Below, piece after piece: positions 16,365 through 24,851 of a stretch of DNA of 64,000 nt; the first letter of the stretch is position 1; every line of letters begins with the position of its first letter. The stretch covers positions 1-64,000 of the forward strand of contig CAZTBP010000012.1 of NCBI GenBank assembly GCA_964612145.1. The letters are read 5' to 3'. The translations under genes were made by a program, and so were the position numbers. The notes beneath the pieces were generated by a model that made no database searches, was not told the DNA's origin, and saw nothing but the letters and a program-made list of their open reading frames with translations. Source of the stretch: JAGNLV01 sp964612145 (GTDB lineage Bacteria > Zixibacteria > MSB-5A5 > GN15 > FEB-12).

Positions 16365-17129
16365 ATGGATCTGGCGACCTTGTTAGGACTAATTATTGCG
16401 TTCGGTGCTGTGGGCGGATCGTATCTCATGGAAGGGGGTACGTGGGACTCCGTCTTTTTGACCGCGCCGATTTTGATCGTGGTCGGTGGTACGCTTGGTG
16501 CCACGACGGTCACGACCTCGGTCGACACTGTCATGCGCATTCCGCATTTTCTACGGGTCGCTTTCTTCGGGCGTTCACACCGGTTCAACGATACTATCGA
16601 AAATATTGTCAAGCTGTCTGAGAAAGCTCGCCGGGAAGGAATTCTCGGCCTGGAAAACGACCTGGCCGAGATTCAAAATCCGTTTTTCCGAAAGGCTGTC
16701 AGGCTGGTTATTGACGGTACCGCGGTCGAGTCGCTGCGGGAAATCCTCGAAACAGAAATCGCCTATCTCGAGGAGCGCCACAAACGCGGTATTACGTTTT
16801 TTCAGAAGGCGGGCGGCTACGCTCCGACGATGGGGATCCTGGGTACGGTGCTGGGGCTGGTTCATACGCTGGGAAACACGGCTGACGCCTCTAAGATGGC
16901 CGGGCATATCGCGGCGGCCTTTATCGCGACCCTGTGGGGGGTCGGGCTGGCGAATCTCGTTCTCCTGCCGATAGCAGACAAACTGCGAATGCGGCATGAG
17001 GAGGAAATAGCCCACCTGGAGCTCATCCTGGAAGGGATCGTGTCGCTCCAAAGCGGTGAGAATCCTCGTTACATCCGCACCCGACTGCTCGCCTTTATTG
17101 CACCAATCCACCGCTCGCACGAGGACTAA
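16365..17129 (+). CDS. motA: Flagellar stator protein MotA
   Basis: MotA forms the cytoplasmic-membrane stator ring that, with MotB, converts ion flow into torque. The 254-residue protein has four hydrophobic segments: two near the N-terminus (LATLLGLIIAFGAVGGSYLM; TAPILIVVGGTLGATTV) and two after the cytoplasmic loop (AGGYAPTMGILGTVLGLVHT; IAAAFIATLWGVGLANLVLL). The family signature YAPTMGILGTVLGL is intact. A GTG at 16359 is in frame two codons earlier; ATG 16365 fits the usual MDLATL start. motB follows after 3 bp. The coupling ion (H+ or Na+) cannot be decided from sequence alone. Confidence 0.95.
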   Translation: MDLATLLGLIIAFGAVGGSYLMEGGTWDSVFLTAPILIVVGGTLGATTVTTSVDTVMRIPHFLRVAFFGRSHRFNDTIENIVKLSEKARREGILGLENDLAEIQNPFFRKAVRLVIDGTAVESLREILETEIAYLEERHKRGITFFQKAGGYAPTMGILGTVLGLVHTLGNTADASKMAGHIAAAFIATLWGVGLANLVLLPIADKLRMRHEEEIAHLELILEGIVSLQSGENPRYIRTRLLAFIAPIHRSHED

Positions 17130-17132
17130 GCC

Positions 17133-17963
17133 ATGCGCCGTTTCCGCCGTCGACCGGAGGACCAGGAAAATCACGAGCGCTGGCTGCTGACCTACGCCGA
17201 TTTGATCACGCTGCTGCTGGCATTTTTCGTCGTGATGTATTCAATGTCGCAGGTTGATGCCAAGCGGTTCGGGCAGATGGCCAAGGCATTGCACGGGATT
17301 CTCAAGGGCGGGGAGAGTGTACTCAATCACGATCAGCAGCAGCCGCAGCTGGAGGGCCACGGCCTGCTTAAATTAGGCAACCTTCGGATGCTGCAGGCAC
17401 GCGTCGAGCAGCGATTCAAAGGAATCGAGCGACTTGATGAGGTCTCCAGCGAGATAACCGAGCGCGGCCTGGTGATTCATATTGTTGACCGGGCGCTGTT
17501 CGATGAGGGTGAGGCCGATTTGGAATCGCAGGCGATTGAGGTGCTTGACCTGATCCACGACGAGATAGCCGAGATGCCGAACCATGTGCGGATCGAGGGG
17601 CACACCGATGACCGCCAGATCAGCACGCCGGTGTTTCCGTCGAACTGGGAGCTCTCAGCGGCGCGGGCGACTGAGGTCGTGCGGTATTTCACGCGGGAAA
17701 AGGGATTCCCGCCGGACCGCATTTCGGCGCTGGGTTACGGTGAGTACCGCCCGGTGCGGCCCAACAACACGATCGAGAACCGGGCCTCGAACCGTCGGGT
17801 GGATATCGTGGTGCTGACCATGGAGTTGTCGATGAAAGAGCCGACGTCGCAGTTGTACTATGGGCAGGACGGTCCGGTGCAGCAATACGAGCAAATCCTT
17901 CCGGCTCCGACGGAAATTGTTTCCACATCCGCCGATACGACCAGTCCCGTCGATTCCATCTGA
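17133..17963 (+). CDS. motB: Flagellar stator protein MotB
   Basis: This 276-residue protein has one N-terminal membrane helix (TYADLITLLLAFFVVMYSMS) containing the ion-binding Asp23, a plug/linker, and a C-terminal OmpA-like peptidoglycan-binding domain (about 110-230; HTDDRQIS, NWELSAARATEVVRYF, NRRVDIVVL). MotB anchors the stator to the cell wall. The last 45 residues are Pro/Thr/Ser-rich and have no clear domain. It follows motA by 3 bp. The presence of a peptidoglycan-binding domain agrees with a Gram-negative-type envelope. Confidence 0.95.
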   Translation: MRRFRRRPEDQENHERWLLTYADLITLLLAFFVVMYSMSQVDAKRFGQMAKALHGILKGGESVLNHDQQQPQLEGHGLLKLGNLRMLQARVEQRFKGIERLDEVSSEITERGLVIHIVDRALFDEGEADLESQAIEVLDLIHDEIAEMPNHVRIEGHTDDRQISTPVFPSNWELSAARATEVVRYFTREKGFPPDRISALGYGEYRPVRPNNTIENRASNRRVDIVVLTMELSMKEPTSQLYYGQDGPVQQYEQILPAPTEIVSTSADTTSPVDSI

Positions 17964-18013
17964 TCTGATCTAATTCCCTGTCACACAACAGATTTCATTT
18001 TCGCGGCCGGATT

Positions 18014-18029
18014 CGGCACGGTGGTTGTA
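18014..18029 (+). promoter_or_regulatory. Near-consensus sigma54 promoter before flgB
   Basis: The site reads CGGCAC, then 5 bp, then TTGTA. The GG (18015-18016) and the -12 dinucleotide (18027-18028) have the required 10-bp spacing, but the -12 pair is GT rather than GC. The predicted start near 18040 gives a leader of about 30 nt to the ATG at 18070. The imperfect -12 lowers confidence. Confidence 0.4.
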
Positions 18030-18069
18030 ATGCATCTGTGTGAGAAAATATCGGAAGTTGTGTGTGACT

Positions 18070-18477
18070 ATGAAGATTGCAGACTTTTTATTCAAAGGCG
18101 TAGGCGTTCCGAAGTTCGAGACCTATCTCGATCTCTCCGCATTCAAGCACAAGCTGACAGCGGGCAATATCGCGAATGCCGCCACACCGGGCTATGAAAG
18201 CCGGTCCGTTGATTTCCAGGCGGAATTCGAACGGTTGTCCGGCGAGTCAACGCATCTTCCCGGCAGGCTGACCCATCCGGGGCACCTTCCGCTGGGTAAT
18301 CACCGGTTCGCCGATCCCGAAGTAGCGACACAGCGACCGGGGCTGGATGATCTCAATTCGGTTGATATCGATCACGAAGTGGCCGACATGGCACGCAACG
18401 AACTCCAGTTCACCATTGCGGCCCGGCTGCTGGCGAAAAAATTTCAGGGACTCTCCCGAGCCATCAAAGGACAATAG
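18070..18477 (+). CDS. flgB: Flagellar proximal rod protein FlgB
   Basis: FlgB is one of the rod proteins that carry torque through the periplasm. The 135-residue protein has the N-terminal rod/hook motif KLTAGNIANAATPGYESRSV, with the ANxxTPGY core, and a C-terminal helical region (DMARNELQFTIAARLLAKKF). The ATG at 18070 was selected because the preceding residues do not fit the family. It opens the rod/MS-ring/export-ATPase operon and is followed by flgC after 11 bp. A candidate sigma54 promoter lies 40 bp upstream. Confidence 0.94.
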   Translation: MKIADFLFKGVGVPKFETYLDLSAFKHKLTAGNIANAATPGYESRSVDFQAEFERLSGESTHLPGRLTHPGHLPLGNHRFADPEVATQRPGLDDLNSVDIDHEVADMARNELQFTIAARLLAKKFQGLSRAIKGQ

Positions 18478-18488
18478 GAAGGTCGATC

Positions 18489-18983
18489 ATGGCAGGTATC
18501 ATAGGAGCAATTGACATTTCATCGCGCGGGCTGAGTGTGCAGCGGCAGAAGATGAACGTCACGGCAGAGAACATTGCCAATGCCGAGACGACTGAAACGC
18601 CCGGGGGCGGACCGTATCGGCGCAAGCGTGTCGTCGTAGAAGAAGCCGCGACCGGAACGTCGTTCCGTCACGAGATGAACCGCGCCAACGTGCGACTTTA
18701 CCGAACCGACGATCAGCATATCAAGGAGCGCGGCCTTCGGATCAATCGTGAGACGGATGTCCCGGTAGTTCAAGGAGAGCCGCTACAGGACTCGGAATCC
18801 AGTTACCGTTTGATTCACGATCCCAGCCATCCGCACGCGGATGAAGAGGGATACGTGAAGATGCCGGATATTGAAATAGTAAACGAGATGGTGGACATGA
18901 TGGCTGCGACGCGCGCCTACGAGGCGAACACGGTGGCTATCTCGTCCGCGAAGCAGATGGCCAAGGATGCACTTGACATCTAA
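18489..18983 (+). CDS. flgC: Flagellar proximal rod protein FlgC
   Basis: This 164-residue rod protein has the N-terminal motif GLSVQRQKMNVTAENIANAETT and the C-terminal signature VNEMVDMMAATRAYEANTVAI, both diagnostic for the FlgB/C/F/G family. FlgC polymerises with FlgB and FlgF between the MS ring and the distal rod. An AGGAAGG site precedes the ATG. The neighbours flgB and, after one unknown gene, fliE give the conserved rod gene order. Confidence 0.95.
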   Translation: MAGIIGAIDISSRGLSVQRQKMNVTAENIANAETTETPGGGPYRRKRVVVEEAATGTSFRHEMNRANVRLYRTDDQHIKERGLRINRETDVPVVQGEPLQDSESSYRLIHDPSHPHADEEGYVKMPDIEIVNEMVDMMAATRAYEANTVAISSAKQMAKDALDI

Positions 18984-19004
18984 TAAACAGCAGACAGGTA
19001 CACT

Positions 19005-19334
19005 ATGAAAATCAATCCCGTTGCCATTCAGTCGTATCAGCAGGTTACCCGCCGGGACCAGAACAACCCGGCCGTGCAGGAAAAGCAGGCCGAACAGGCG
19101 AAGCAGCAACAGGAAGTTGCTGTCAAGCCGAGTGAGAAGCAGGTCGGATCCGACCTGGCCGTCAAGGCCCCACAGGGATCCTATGCCGAGTTTCTGACCG
19201 AGGCCGAGCGCAGTGCACTGGACCTGCTGTTTGAACGTTTTGGTGAATCGGGTCGGTTCGGATCGGCGTTCAATCGCGACGCTGGTTCCGACCAGGCCAA
19301 GACAGTCGGTAAAGTAATCGATGTGAAAGTGTAA
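19005..19334 (+). CDS. Unknown protein encoded between flgC and fliE
   Basis: I do not recognise this 109-residue protein. It has a Gln/Lys/Glu-rich, probably disordered N-terminal half (about 15-50) and a compact helical C-terminal part (about 60-85: YAEFLTEAERSALDLLFERF). There is no signal peptide or membrane segment. It begins 21 bp after flgC, and only 2 bp separate it from fliE, so it is certainly co-expressed with rod genes. It could be an export chaperone or rod-associated factor specific to this lineage. The FLTEAERSALDLLF motif is the best handle for searches. Confidence 0.7.
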   Translation: MKINPVAIQSYQQVTRRDQNNPAVQEKQAEQAKQQQEVAVKPSEKQVGSDLAVKAPQGSYAEFLTEAERSALDLLFERFGESGRFGSAFNRDAGSDQAKTVGKVIDVKV

Positions 19335-19336
19335 TT

Positions 19337-19654
19337 ATGTCGCAACCGCTGGGAAATATCAACCGGTTGATTCCGGGACTCATTGAGCGAGTCAATCCGG
19401 GCAACGAACAGAAGCAGGTTGAGCCGAAAAGCGACGACAGTTTCGGTCAGCTGCTGTCCGATTTTATCGGCGGCGTTAACGACCTGCATCATGAATCGGC
19501 CGATATCCAGCAGGCGTTTCTCAACGGAGATCCGGTCGAACTGCACCAGGTTATGGTGAAGGCAGAAGAGGCGGGCGTCGCCACGGAACTGCTGCTGGAA
19601 CTTCGAAACAAGCTCGTTGAAGCATATTCCGAAATTATCCGGATGCCGGTATAA
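19337..19654 (+). CDS. fliE: Flagellar MS-ring/rod junction protein FliE
   Basis: FliE joins the MS ring to the rod. The protein has 105 residues, as usual, and its C-terminal half is typical (FGQLLSDFIGGVNDLHHESADIQQAF; HQVMVKAEEAGVATELLLELRNKLVEAYSEIIRMPV), ending in the family's RNKL-EAY-EI-RM pattern. It starts 2 bp after the unknown small gene and precedes fliF by 60 bp. Confidence 0.94.
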   Translation: MSQPLGNINRLIPGLIERVNPGNEQKQVEPKSDDSFGQLLSDFIGGVNDLHHESADIQQAFLNGDPVELHQVMVKAEEAGVATELLLELRNKLVEAYSEIIRMPV

Positions 19655-19714
19655 CCGCTCCGGGAACGTACCCGGCGACCATGGACGGTCGCTGCGACGA
19701 ACATAGGATGAACG

Positions 19715-21295
19715 ATGGAGCGACTGAAGGACTTCTTTTCTAACTTGTCCGCCTGGGTCGGCAGGATGTCGGCCGGCCAGGTCATGATGCTGTTCGGCGT
19801 CATCGCCGGTACTGTTGTCGGCGCTATCCTGGTGGCGGGCTGGGTCAACAACGTCACGTACTCCCGGCTCTACTCCGATCTCGACCAGGCCGAAGCCGGT
19901 GAGGTTGTTGCTTACCTTAACGACAACAACATCCCCTACGAACTCAAAGACGGCGGCTCAACTGTCATGGTGCCATCGGATCAGGTCTATAAGACACGGA
20001 TCTCACTGGCCTCGGATGGTATCCCCCGCAATGCCAGTATCGGCTACTCGATCTTTGACGAGAATAACCTCGGAATGACGGACTTCCTGCAAAACCTGAA
20101 TTTCCGTCGAGCGCTGGAAGGCGAGTTGACCCGGACCATCATGCAGTTGTCCGAGGTACAGGCGGCCCGCGTTCATATCGTGATGCCGCAGGACCGGCTG
20201 TTCAAGGCGGATCAAAAACAGGCGACCGCCTCAGTTGTGCTGAAGCTGCGGGGTATGGGCCTGAATAAGCAACAAATTAACGGAATTTCACATTTAGTCG
20301 CGTCATCGGTCGAAGGACTGAAACCGGAAAATATCGCTATTGTCGATTACGACGGGAATCTGCTCTCCTCGGGCCGCCAGGCAGATGAACTGGCCGGACT
20401 GACTTCTTCGCAACTGGACGTTCGGAAACAGGCCGAGACGTATCTCGAGCACAAGGCCCAGTCGATGCTGGACAATGTCCTTGGTCCCGGGCGGTCGGTG
20501 GTACGGATTACAGCTGAACTGGACTTCCAGCAAATCGAGCGAACTTCGGAGACATTTGATCCCAACCAGCCGTCGATTCGAAGCGAAGAGCGTACTCAGA
20601 CAACCTCGGCGGTGAGTGACAAGCAGGAAGAAGCCAGCGAGAGTACCGAGGAGGGGCAGACCGAAACAGTCATCACAAATTATGAGTTGAATAAAACCGT
20701 CGAACACATTGTCAACGACATCGGTTCGATTGAACGGTTATCGGTGGCCGTGATGGTCGACGGTGAGTACGAACCGGTCGAGGGAGCGTCCGGCGGTGAA
20801 TCGGAAGTGATTTATCAGCCGCGCCCCCAGGAAGATCTCGACCGCCTGGCCGCGATTGTAAAGAACGCGGTTGGGTTTGACTCGCAGCGAAACGATCAGA
20901 TTGAAATGGTCAATATGCCGTTTGACCGCCGGAATTTGGTGCAGGATCAGGAAGCGCTCGACGGCATGTACCAGCGCGAGTTCTATTGGGAGATTGCCAA
21001 GAAGATCGGACTGGTGCTGTTGCTGGTGCTGGCGCTGCTCTGGTTCCGCAAGAAAGCCGGCAAGCTGTTTAAGACGCTGGGCAGCCTGATGCCGCCTGCG
21101 CCGAAACGTCCGGCGCAAAGGCCGGCGGTGGCTTCCGCCGGAGGGGCCACGCCTGGTGAAGAGGAGGAGGAAGAGGTTCCCCGGATAACAGCGGCGAAAC
21201 GCAAGCCGAAGCTCGTGGACCAGATGCAGGAGGCCGCGAAACAGCAGCCGGAAGAAATAGCCCGGGCCATTCAAACGATGATGAGTGATAAATGA
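19715..21295 (+). CDS. fliF: Flagellar MS-ring protein FliF
   Basis: FliF forms the MS ring in the cytoplasmic membrane, the base of the flagellum and housing of the export gate. The 526-residue protein has two membrane helices (about residues 25-48 and 429-447) flanking a large periplasmic part with ring-building motifs (YSRLYSDLDQAEAGEVVAYL; RVHIVMPQ), and a cytoplasmic tail (KPKLVDQMQEAAKQQPEEIA) that binds FliG. Its stop overlaps the fliG start (ATGA), which fits their one-to-one assembly. Confidence 0.97.
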   Translation: MERLKDFFSNLSAWVGRMSAGQVMMLFGVIAGTVVGAILVAGWVNNVTYSRLYSDLDQAEAGEVVAYLNDNNIPYELKDGGSTVMVPSDQVYKTRISLASDGIPRNASIGYSIFDENNLGMTDFLQNLNFRRALEGELTRTIMQLSEVQAARVHIVMPQDRLFKADQKQATASVVLKLRGMGLNKQQINGISHLVASSVEGLKPENIAIVDYDGNLLSSGRQADELAGLTSSQLDVRKQAETYLEHKAQSMLDNVLGPGRSVVRITAELDFQQIERTSETFDPNQPSIRSEERTQTTSAVSDKQEEASESTEEGQTETVITNYELNKTVEHIVNDIGSIERLSVAVMVDGEYEPVEGASGGESEVIYQPRPQEDLDRLAAIVKNAVGFDSQRNDQIEMVNMPFDRRNLVQDQEALDGMYQREFYWEIAKKIGLVLLLVLALLWFRKKAGKLFKTLGSLMPPAPKRPAQRPAVASAGGATPGEEEEEEVPRITAAKRKPKLVDQMQEAAKQQPEEIARAIQTMMSDK

Positions 21296-22311
21296 GCGCC
21301 TTGAGGTTTGACGAGATGACGCCGCAGCAAAAGGCGGCAGTAGCCCTGGTGGCGTTTGGACCGGAAGTTTCCGCCCACGTGCTGAAGGGGTTGAACGAGA
21401 ATGATCTCGAGAAGATCACCATCGAGATCGCCAACCTTCGCGATGTGCCGGCTGAGGTCGAGGAAAAAGTCATTGATGAATGTTATCAGATATTTATGGC
21501 GCGACAGTACATCTCCCAGGGCGGTATTGACTTTGCCCGCAAGATCCTCGAAAAAGCGGTCGGCGGCAGCAAAGCCCGGGAGATCATGACGCGGCTGGAA
21601 ACCAGTATCAAGTCGTCCGGCTTCTCACTCCTGAAAGATATTGACCCAAAACAGTTGACGTCGTTCCTGCAGAATGAACATCCGCAGACGATTTCGCTGA
21701 TTCTCACTCAGCTTACCCCGCAGCACGCAGCCTCGGTCCTGTCCGAGCTTTCGCCGGAACTCCAGGCCGAGGTGTCGCTTCGCATTGCCAACATGGAAAA
21801 GATTGCACCGGAAATTCTGCGCGAGATCGAACAGACGCTCTCGGGACACTTTGATGTTTCAGCCTCGGGTGCGATGAGTGCTTCCGGAGGCGCCAAGGCG
21901 ATAGCCGAGATTCTGAACCTGATTGATACGACTGCCGAGAAGAACATTCTTCAATCGCTTGAAGCCGATGATCCGGATCTGGCTGCGGAAGTGAAAAATA
22001 TGATGTTCGTCTTTGACGACATCGTGCTGCTCGATGACCGGTCGGTCCAGCGTCTGCTGAAGGAAGTAGAAACCAAGGACCTGGCAATTGCGCTGAAGGC
22101 GGCCAGCGATGACGTCAAAGGCAAGATCTTTGCCAATGTCTCCGAGCGTGTGGCGGTCATGATCCGCGAGGAAATGGAGTTCATGGGACCGACCCGTCTG
22201 TCTGATGTCGAGGCGGCCCAGGGTCGAATTGTCGAAGCTGTCCGTCGCCTGGAAGAAGAGGGCCAGATAATCATTTCGGGCCGCGGCGGCAAGGAAGATA
22301 TCATTGTCTAA
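21292..22311 (+). CDS. fliG: Flagellar motor switch protein FliG
   Basis: This 339-residue FliG has an N-terminal FliF-binding domain (LTPQQKAAVALVAFGPEVSA-like start), a middle domain with the EHPQTISLILTQL motif that binds FliM, and a C-terminal domain carrying the charged torque helix (MFVFDDIVLLDDRSVQRLLKEV). It contacts MotA and sets rotation direction. fliM and fliN are absent from this window, although fliG is intact. It overlaps fliF by 4 bp and fliH by 8 bp. Confidence 0.97.
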   Translation: MSALRFDEMTPQQKAAVALVAFGPEVSAHVLKGLNENDLEKITIEIANLRDVPAEVEEKVIDECYQIFMARQYISQGGIDFARKILEKAVGGSKAREIMTRLETSIKSSGFSLLKDIDPKQLTSFLQNEHPQTISLILTQLTPQHAASVLSELSPELQAEVSLRIANMEKIAPEILREIEQTLSGHFDVSASGAMSASGGAKAIAEILNLIDTTAEKNILQSLEADDPDLAAEVKNMMFVFDDIVLLDDRSVQRLLKEVETKDLAIALKAASDDVKGKIFANVSERVAVMIREEMEFMGPTRLSDVEAAQGRIVEAVRRLEEEGQIIISGRGGKEDIIV

Positions 22312-23005
22312 GATCATTCGCGGAACCCGCACGGCGCCGACTGTCTTTGTCGGCGAACGTCAGCTTAATTTTGATCGTCAGGCTGAGGCGACCGAAAAAC
22401 TTGGACGCATCTTTCCGCTTGTTAAGGTTACCAGCGATTCCGATGGCGCCCGGTTCATACCAATCGAAGAAACGCACAAAATCGAAGCGGCCTATACAGA
22501 AGCGATTGAGGAGGCCTACCAGCGGGGAGTCAAAACCGGTCAGGAAACCGGTTTGAAGCAGGGCCTTGCCAAAGCCGAAGAAGTGTTGCGGCAGTTTGAC
22601 GGCGCAATCAAAGACGCTGTTAACCAGCGCGCCGCAATGCTGAGCGAAGCCAAGCAGAAGGTTCTTGATTTAGTCGTCCAGATCAGCCGTAAAGTCACTT
22701 TCGATGCACTCGAGGCTGACCCGGATGCGACCCTGAAGCTCATCTCAGGTGTAATCGACACGCTGTTGGATCCGTCGCGGATAACAATCAAGGTCAATCC
22801 CAATCACCTGCCTGTTGTCGAGCAGAATATCGAGGCATTTCTCAAGGGCTCGGCGACGATCAAAGAAATCAAAGTTGAAGGCGATCCCAGGGTTCGCTAC
22901 GGCGGCTGTTTTATTGAAACGCCGACCGGCGATATTGATGCCCGGCTGGAATCGCAGTTTGAAGTTCTCGAAGAAACCATCCTGTCCGAGGGTCACGAGT
23001 CGTGA
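22304..23005 (+). CDS. fliH: Flagellar export ATPase regulator FliH
   Basis: FliH forms the stalk that holds the ATPase FliI near the export gate and restrains its activity. This 233-residue protein has a helical glycine-spaced segment (about 65-95; EEAYQRGVKTGQETGLKQGL) typical of FliH and V-ATPase E-type stalks, and a C-terminal domain (RITIKVNPNHLPVVEQNI; GGCFIETPTGDIDARLESQF). Translation starts at TTG 22304, inside fliG, which indicates coupling; no better in-frame start is available. Its end overlaps fliI. Confidence 0.92.
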   Translation: MSKIIRGTRTAPTVFVGERQLNFDRQAEATEKLGRIFPLVKVTSDSDGARFIPIEETHKIEAAYTEAIEEAYQRGVKTGQETGLKQGLAKAEEVLRQFDGAIKDAVNQRAAMLSEAKQKVLDLVVQISRKVTFDALEADPDATLKLISGVIDTLLDPSRITIKVNPNHLPVVEQNIEAFLKGSATIKEIKVEGDPRVRYGGCFIETPTGDIDARLESQFEVLEETILSEGHES

Positions 23006-24318
23006 GCGCGATTACGTATGAAGTCTATGAAGAGCGGATTCGCAATGCCAACACGGTTCGACATTACGGTAAAGTTACCCAGGTTGTCGGGCTGGTAATC
23101 GAGTCGGCCGGACCGGCGGTCAGTATCGGGCGACTCTGCACCATCGAAAACCGCGACACGGGTACCAAAATACGGGCCGAGGTAGTTGGGTTCCGCGATG
23201 ACCGGACTCTGCTGATGCCTCTGGGGCCAGTCACCGGCATCACGCCCGGAGCAATTGTTACATCGACCGCCGAGCAGATGCGGGTGCCGGTAGGACCGGA
23301 GCTGATTGGCCGTATTATCGGCGGACTGGGACAGCCAATCGACGGCAAGGGATCGGTCCTTACAAAAGTAACCAGATCAATCAATGCTGAACCGATCGCC
23401 GCCCTGAGGCGCAAGCGCATTACCGATCCAGTCCGAACCGGGATTCGGGCGGTCGATATTCCATCAGCAGTCGGCAAAGGTCAGCGGATGGGGATATTTG
23501 CCGGATCAGGGGTTGGTAAGTCGGTCATGCTTGGCATGATGGCCCGCGGCACCACGGCCGATGTCAATGTCGTGGCGCTGGTCGGCGAGCGTGGGCGCGA
23601 GGTTCGCGAATTCATCGAATCGGATCTCGGCACGGAGGGTATGAAAAAAACAGTCGTGGTCGCTGTGACCTCTGACCAGCCGGCACTGATCCGGATCAAG
23701 GGCGCGATGGTCGCTACGACGATCGCGGAATATTTCCGGGATCAGGGAAACGATGTTCTGCTGATGATGGATTCCCTGACACGAATCGCGATGGCACAGC
23801 GGGAGATCGGCATTGCGGTCGGTGAACCGCCGACCACCAAAGGATATACGCCGTCGGTATTTGCGCTGCTGCCGCGCCTGCTGGAACGGGCCGGGCAGTC
23901 CGAAAACGGATCGATTACCGGTCTGTATACGGTGCTGGTCGAGGGTGACGATTTCAACGAACCCGTGTCCGATGCTGTACGGTCGATCCTTGATGGTCAC
24001 GTAACCCTTTCACGGCGATTGGCTGCTCGCAACCAGTATCCGGCGGTTGATATACTCGATTCCATCAGCCGCCTGATGAAGACTGTCAGCACGCAGGAAG
24101 AAATACAACTGGCCGGGCAGGTACGTGAGCTGTTAAGCGTCTACCGTGAGGCCGAGGACCTGATCAATATCGGGGCGTATGTCAAAGGGTCCAATCCAAA
24201 GATCGATCGGGCGATTGCCAAAATGGACCCGCTCAACGAGTTCTTTGCCCAGGAGATTTTCGAGCGGTCCTATCACAGTGATTCGGTGACCCGCCTCGGA
24301 GAGATACTGGCTGAATAA
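23002..24318 (+). CDS. fliI: Flagellum-specific ATPase FliI
   Basis: FliI is the F1-beta-like ATPase of the flagellar type III secretion apparatus. The 438-residue protein has Walker A GSGVGKSV near 167, Walker B LLMMDSLTRIAMAQREIG, and the family motif EPPTTKGYTPSVFALLPRLL. GTG 23002 overlaps the fliH stop. With fliH and fliJ it completes the soluble export complex. The membrane export gate genes are not in this window. Confidence 0.97.
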   Translation: MSAITYEVYEERIRNANTVRHYGKVTQVVGLVIESAGPAVSIGRLCTIENRDTGTKIRAEVVGFRDDRTLLMPLGPVTGITPGAIVTSTAEQMRVPVGPELIGRIIGGLGQPIDGKGSVLTKVTRSINAEPIAALRRKRITDPVRTGIRAVDIPSAVGKGQRMGIFAGSGVGKSVMLGMMARGTTADVNVVALVGERGREVREFIESDLGTEGMKKTVVVAVTSDQPALIRIKGAMVATTIAEYFRDQGNDVLLMMDSLTRIAMAQREIGIAVGEPPTTKGYTPSVFALLPRLLERAGQSENGSITGLYTVLVEGDDFNEPVSDAVRSILDGHVTLSRRLAARNQYPAVDILDSISRLMKTVSTQEEIQLAGQVRELLSVYREAEDLINIGAYVKGSNPKIDRAIAKMDPLNEFFAQEIFERSYHSDSVTRLGEILAE

Positions 24319-24329
24319 GGGAGGGGACG

Positions 24330-24815
24330 GTGAAGAAGTTCCGATTCAGGCTGGAAGCTCTGCTCAAACTCCGCGAACAGAAAGAAAAGGATCGCCAGCG
24401 AGAGCTTGCCGCTTCGGTGCGAAAGACCAACGAGCAGCGGGAGCGACTGGATTCGATTCATGAGCACAGTCGCAGCACCCAGGAATACAAGCGGTCAATT
24501 CAGAACGGACCGTTGGCCGTGCACCAGTTACAGATGTCATCGCGGTTCCTGGGACGCCTTCAGCGGGATGCGTACGGAGCTAAAGAGCTGCTGCAGGCCC
24601 TGAAAAAGACCGAAAGCGAACGGCGGGAGGCACTGCTGAAAGCAGCGAGGGACAAGAAGATCTACGAGAAGTTAAAAGAAAAGCAGGAGCGGGCACACTA
24701 CCGGGAAGCGGCGAAACTGGCGACCAAGGATGCCGATGAGACGGGGCTGAACACGTTTCGGGCCAATCAGCGTGCCGGAAAACGGCAGAACGAAAAAAAG
24801 GCGGCCTCGGTGTAA
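24330..24815 (+). CDS. fliJ: Flagellar export protein FliJ
   Basis: This 161-residue protein is predicted to be almost entirely coiled coil and rich in Lys, Arg, Glu and Gln. It starts with FRFRLEALLKLREQKEKDRQ, the usual FliJ N-terminus. FliJ fits into the FliI hexamer like the gamma stalk of F-type ATPases and helps cycle export chaperones. The GTG start follows GGGAGGGG by 3 nt. Its stop codon lies in the loop of a hairpin that serves as terminator for the converging dockerin gene. It is the last gene of the flgB-fliJ run. Confidence 0.93.
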   Translation: MKKFRFRLEALLKLREQKEKDRQRELAASVRKTNEQRERLDSIHEHSRSTQEYKRSIQNGPLAVHQLQMSSRFLGRLQRDAYGAKELLQALKKTESERREALLKAARDKKIYEKLKEKQERAHYREAAKLATKDADETGLNTFRANQRAGKRQNEKKAASV

Positions 24816-24823
24816 GGCCGCCT
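24799..24823 (-). terminator. Rho-independent terminator of the dockerin gene, overlapping the fliJ end
   Basis: AGGCGGCC (24799-24806) and GGCCGCCT (24816-24823) form a perfect 8-bp stem around a 9-nt loop. On the minus strand the stem is followed by a run of seven T (the A-run at 24793-24799 on the plus strand). It ends the minus-strand dockerin gene and may also slow transcripts leaving fliJ, although no T-run follows on the plus strand. Confidence 0.75.
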
Positions 24824-24851
24824 GAAATCTTCACTAAAATCGAGAATCAAC

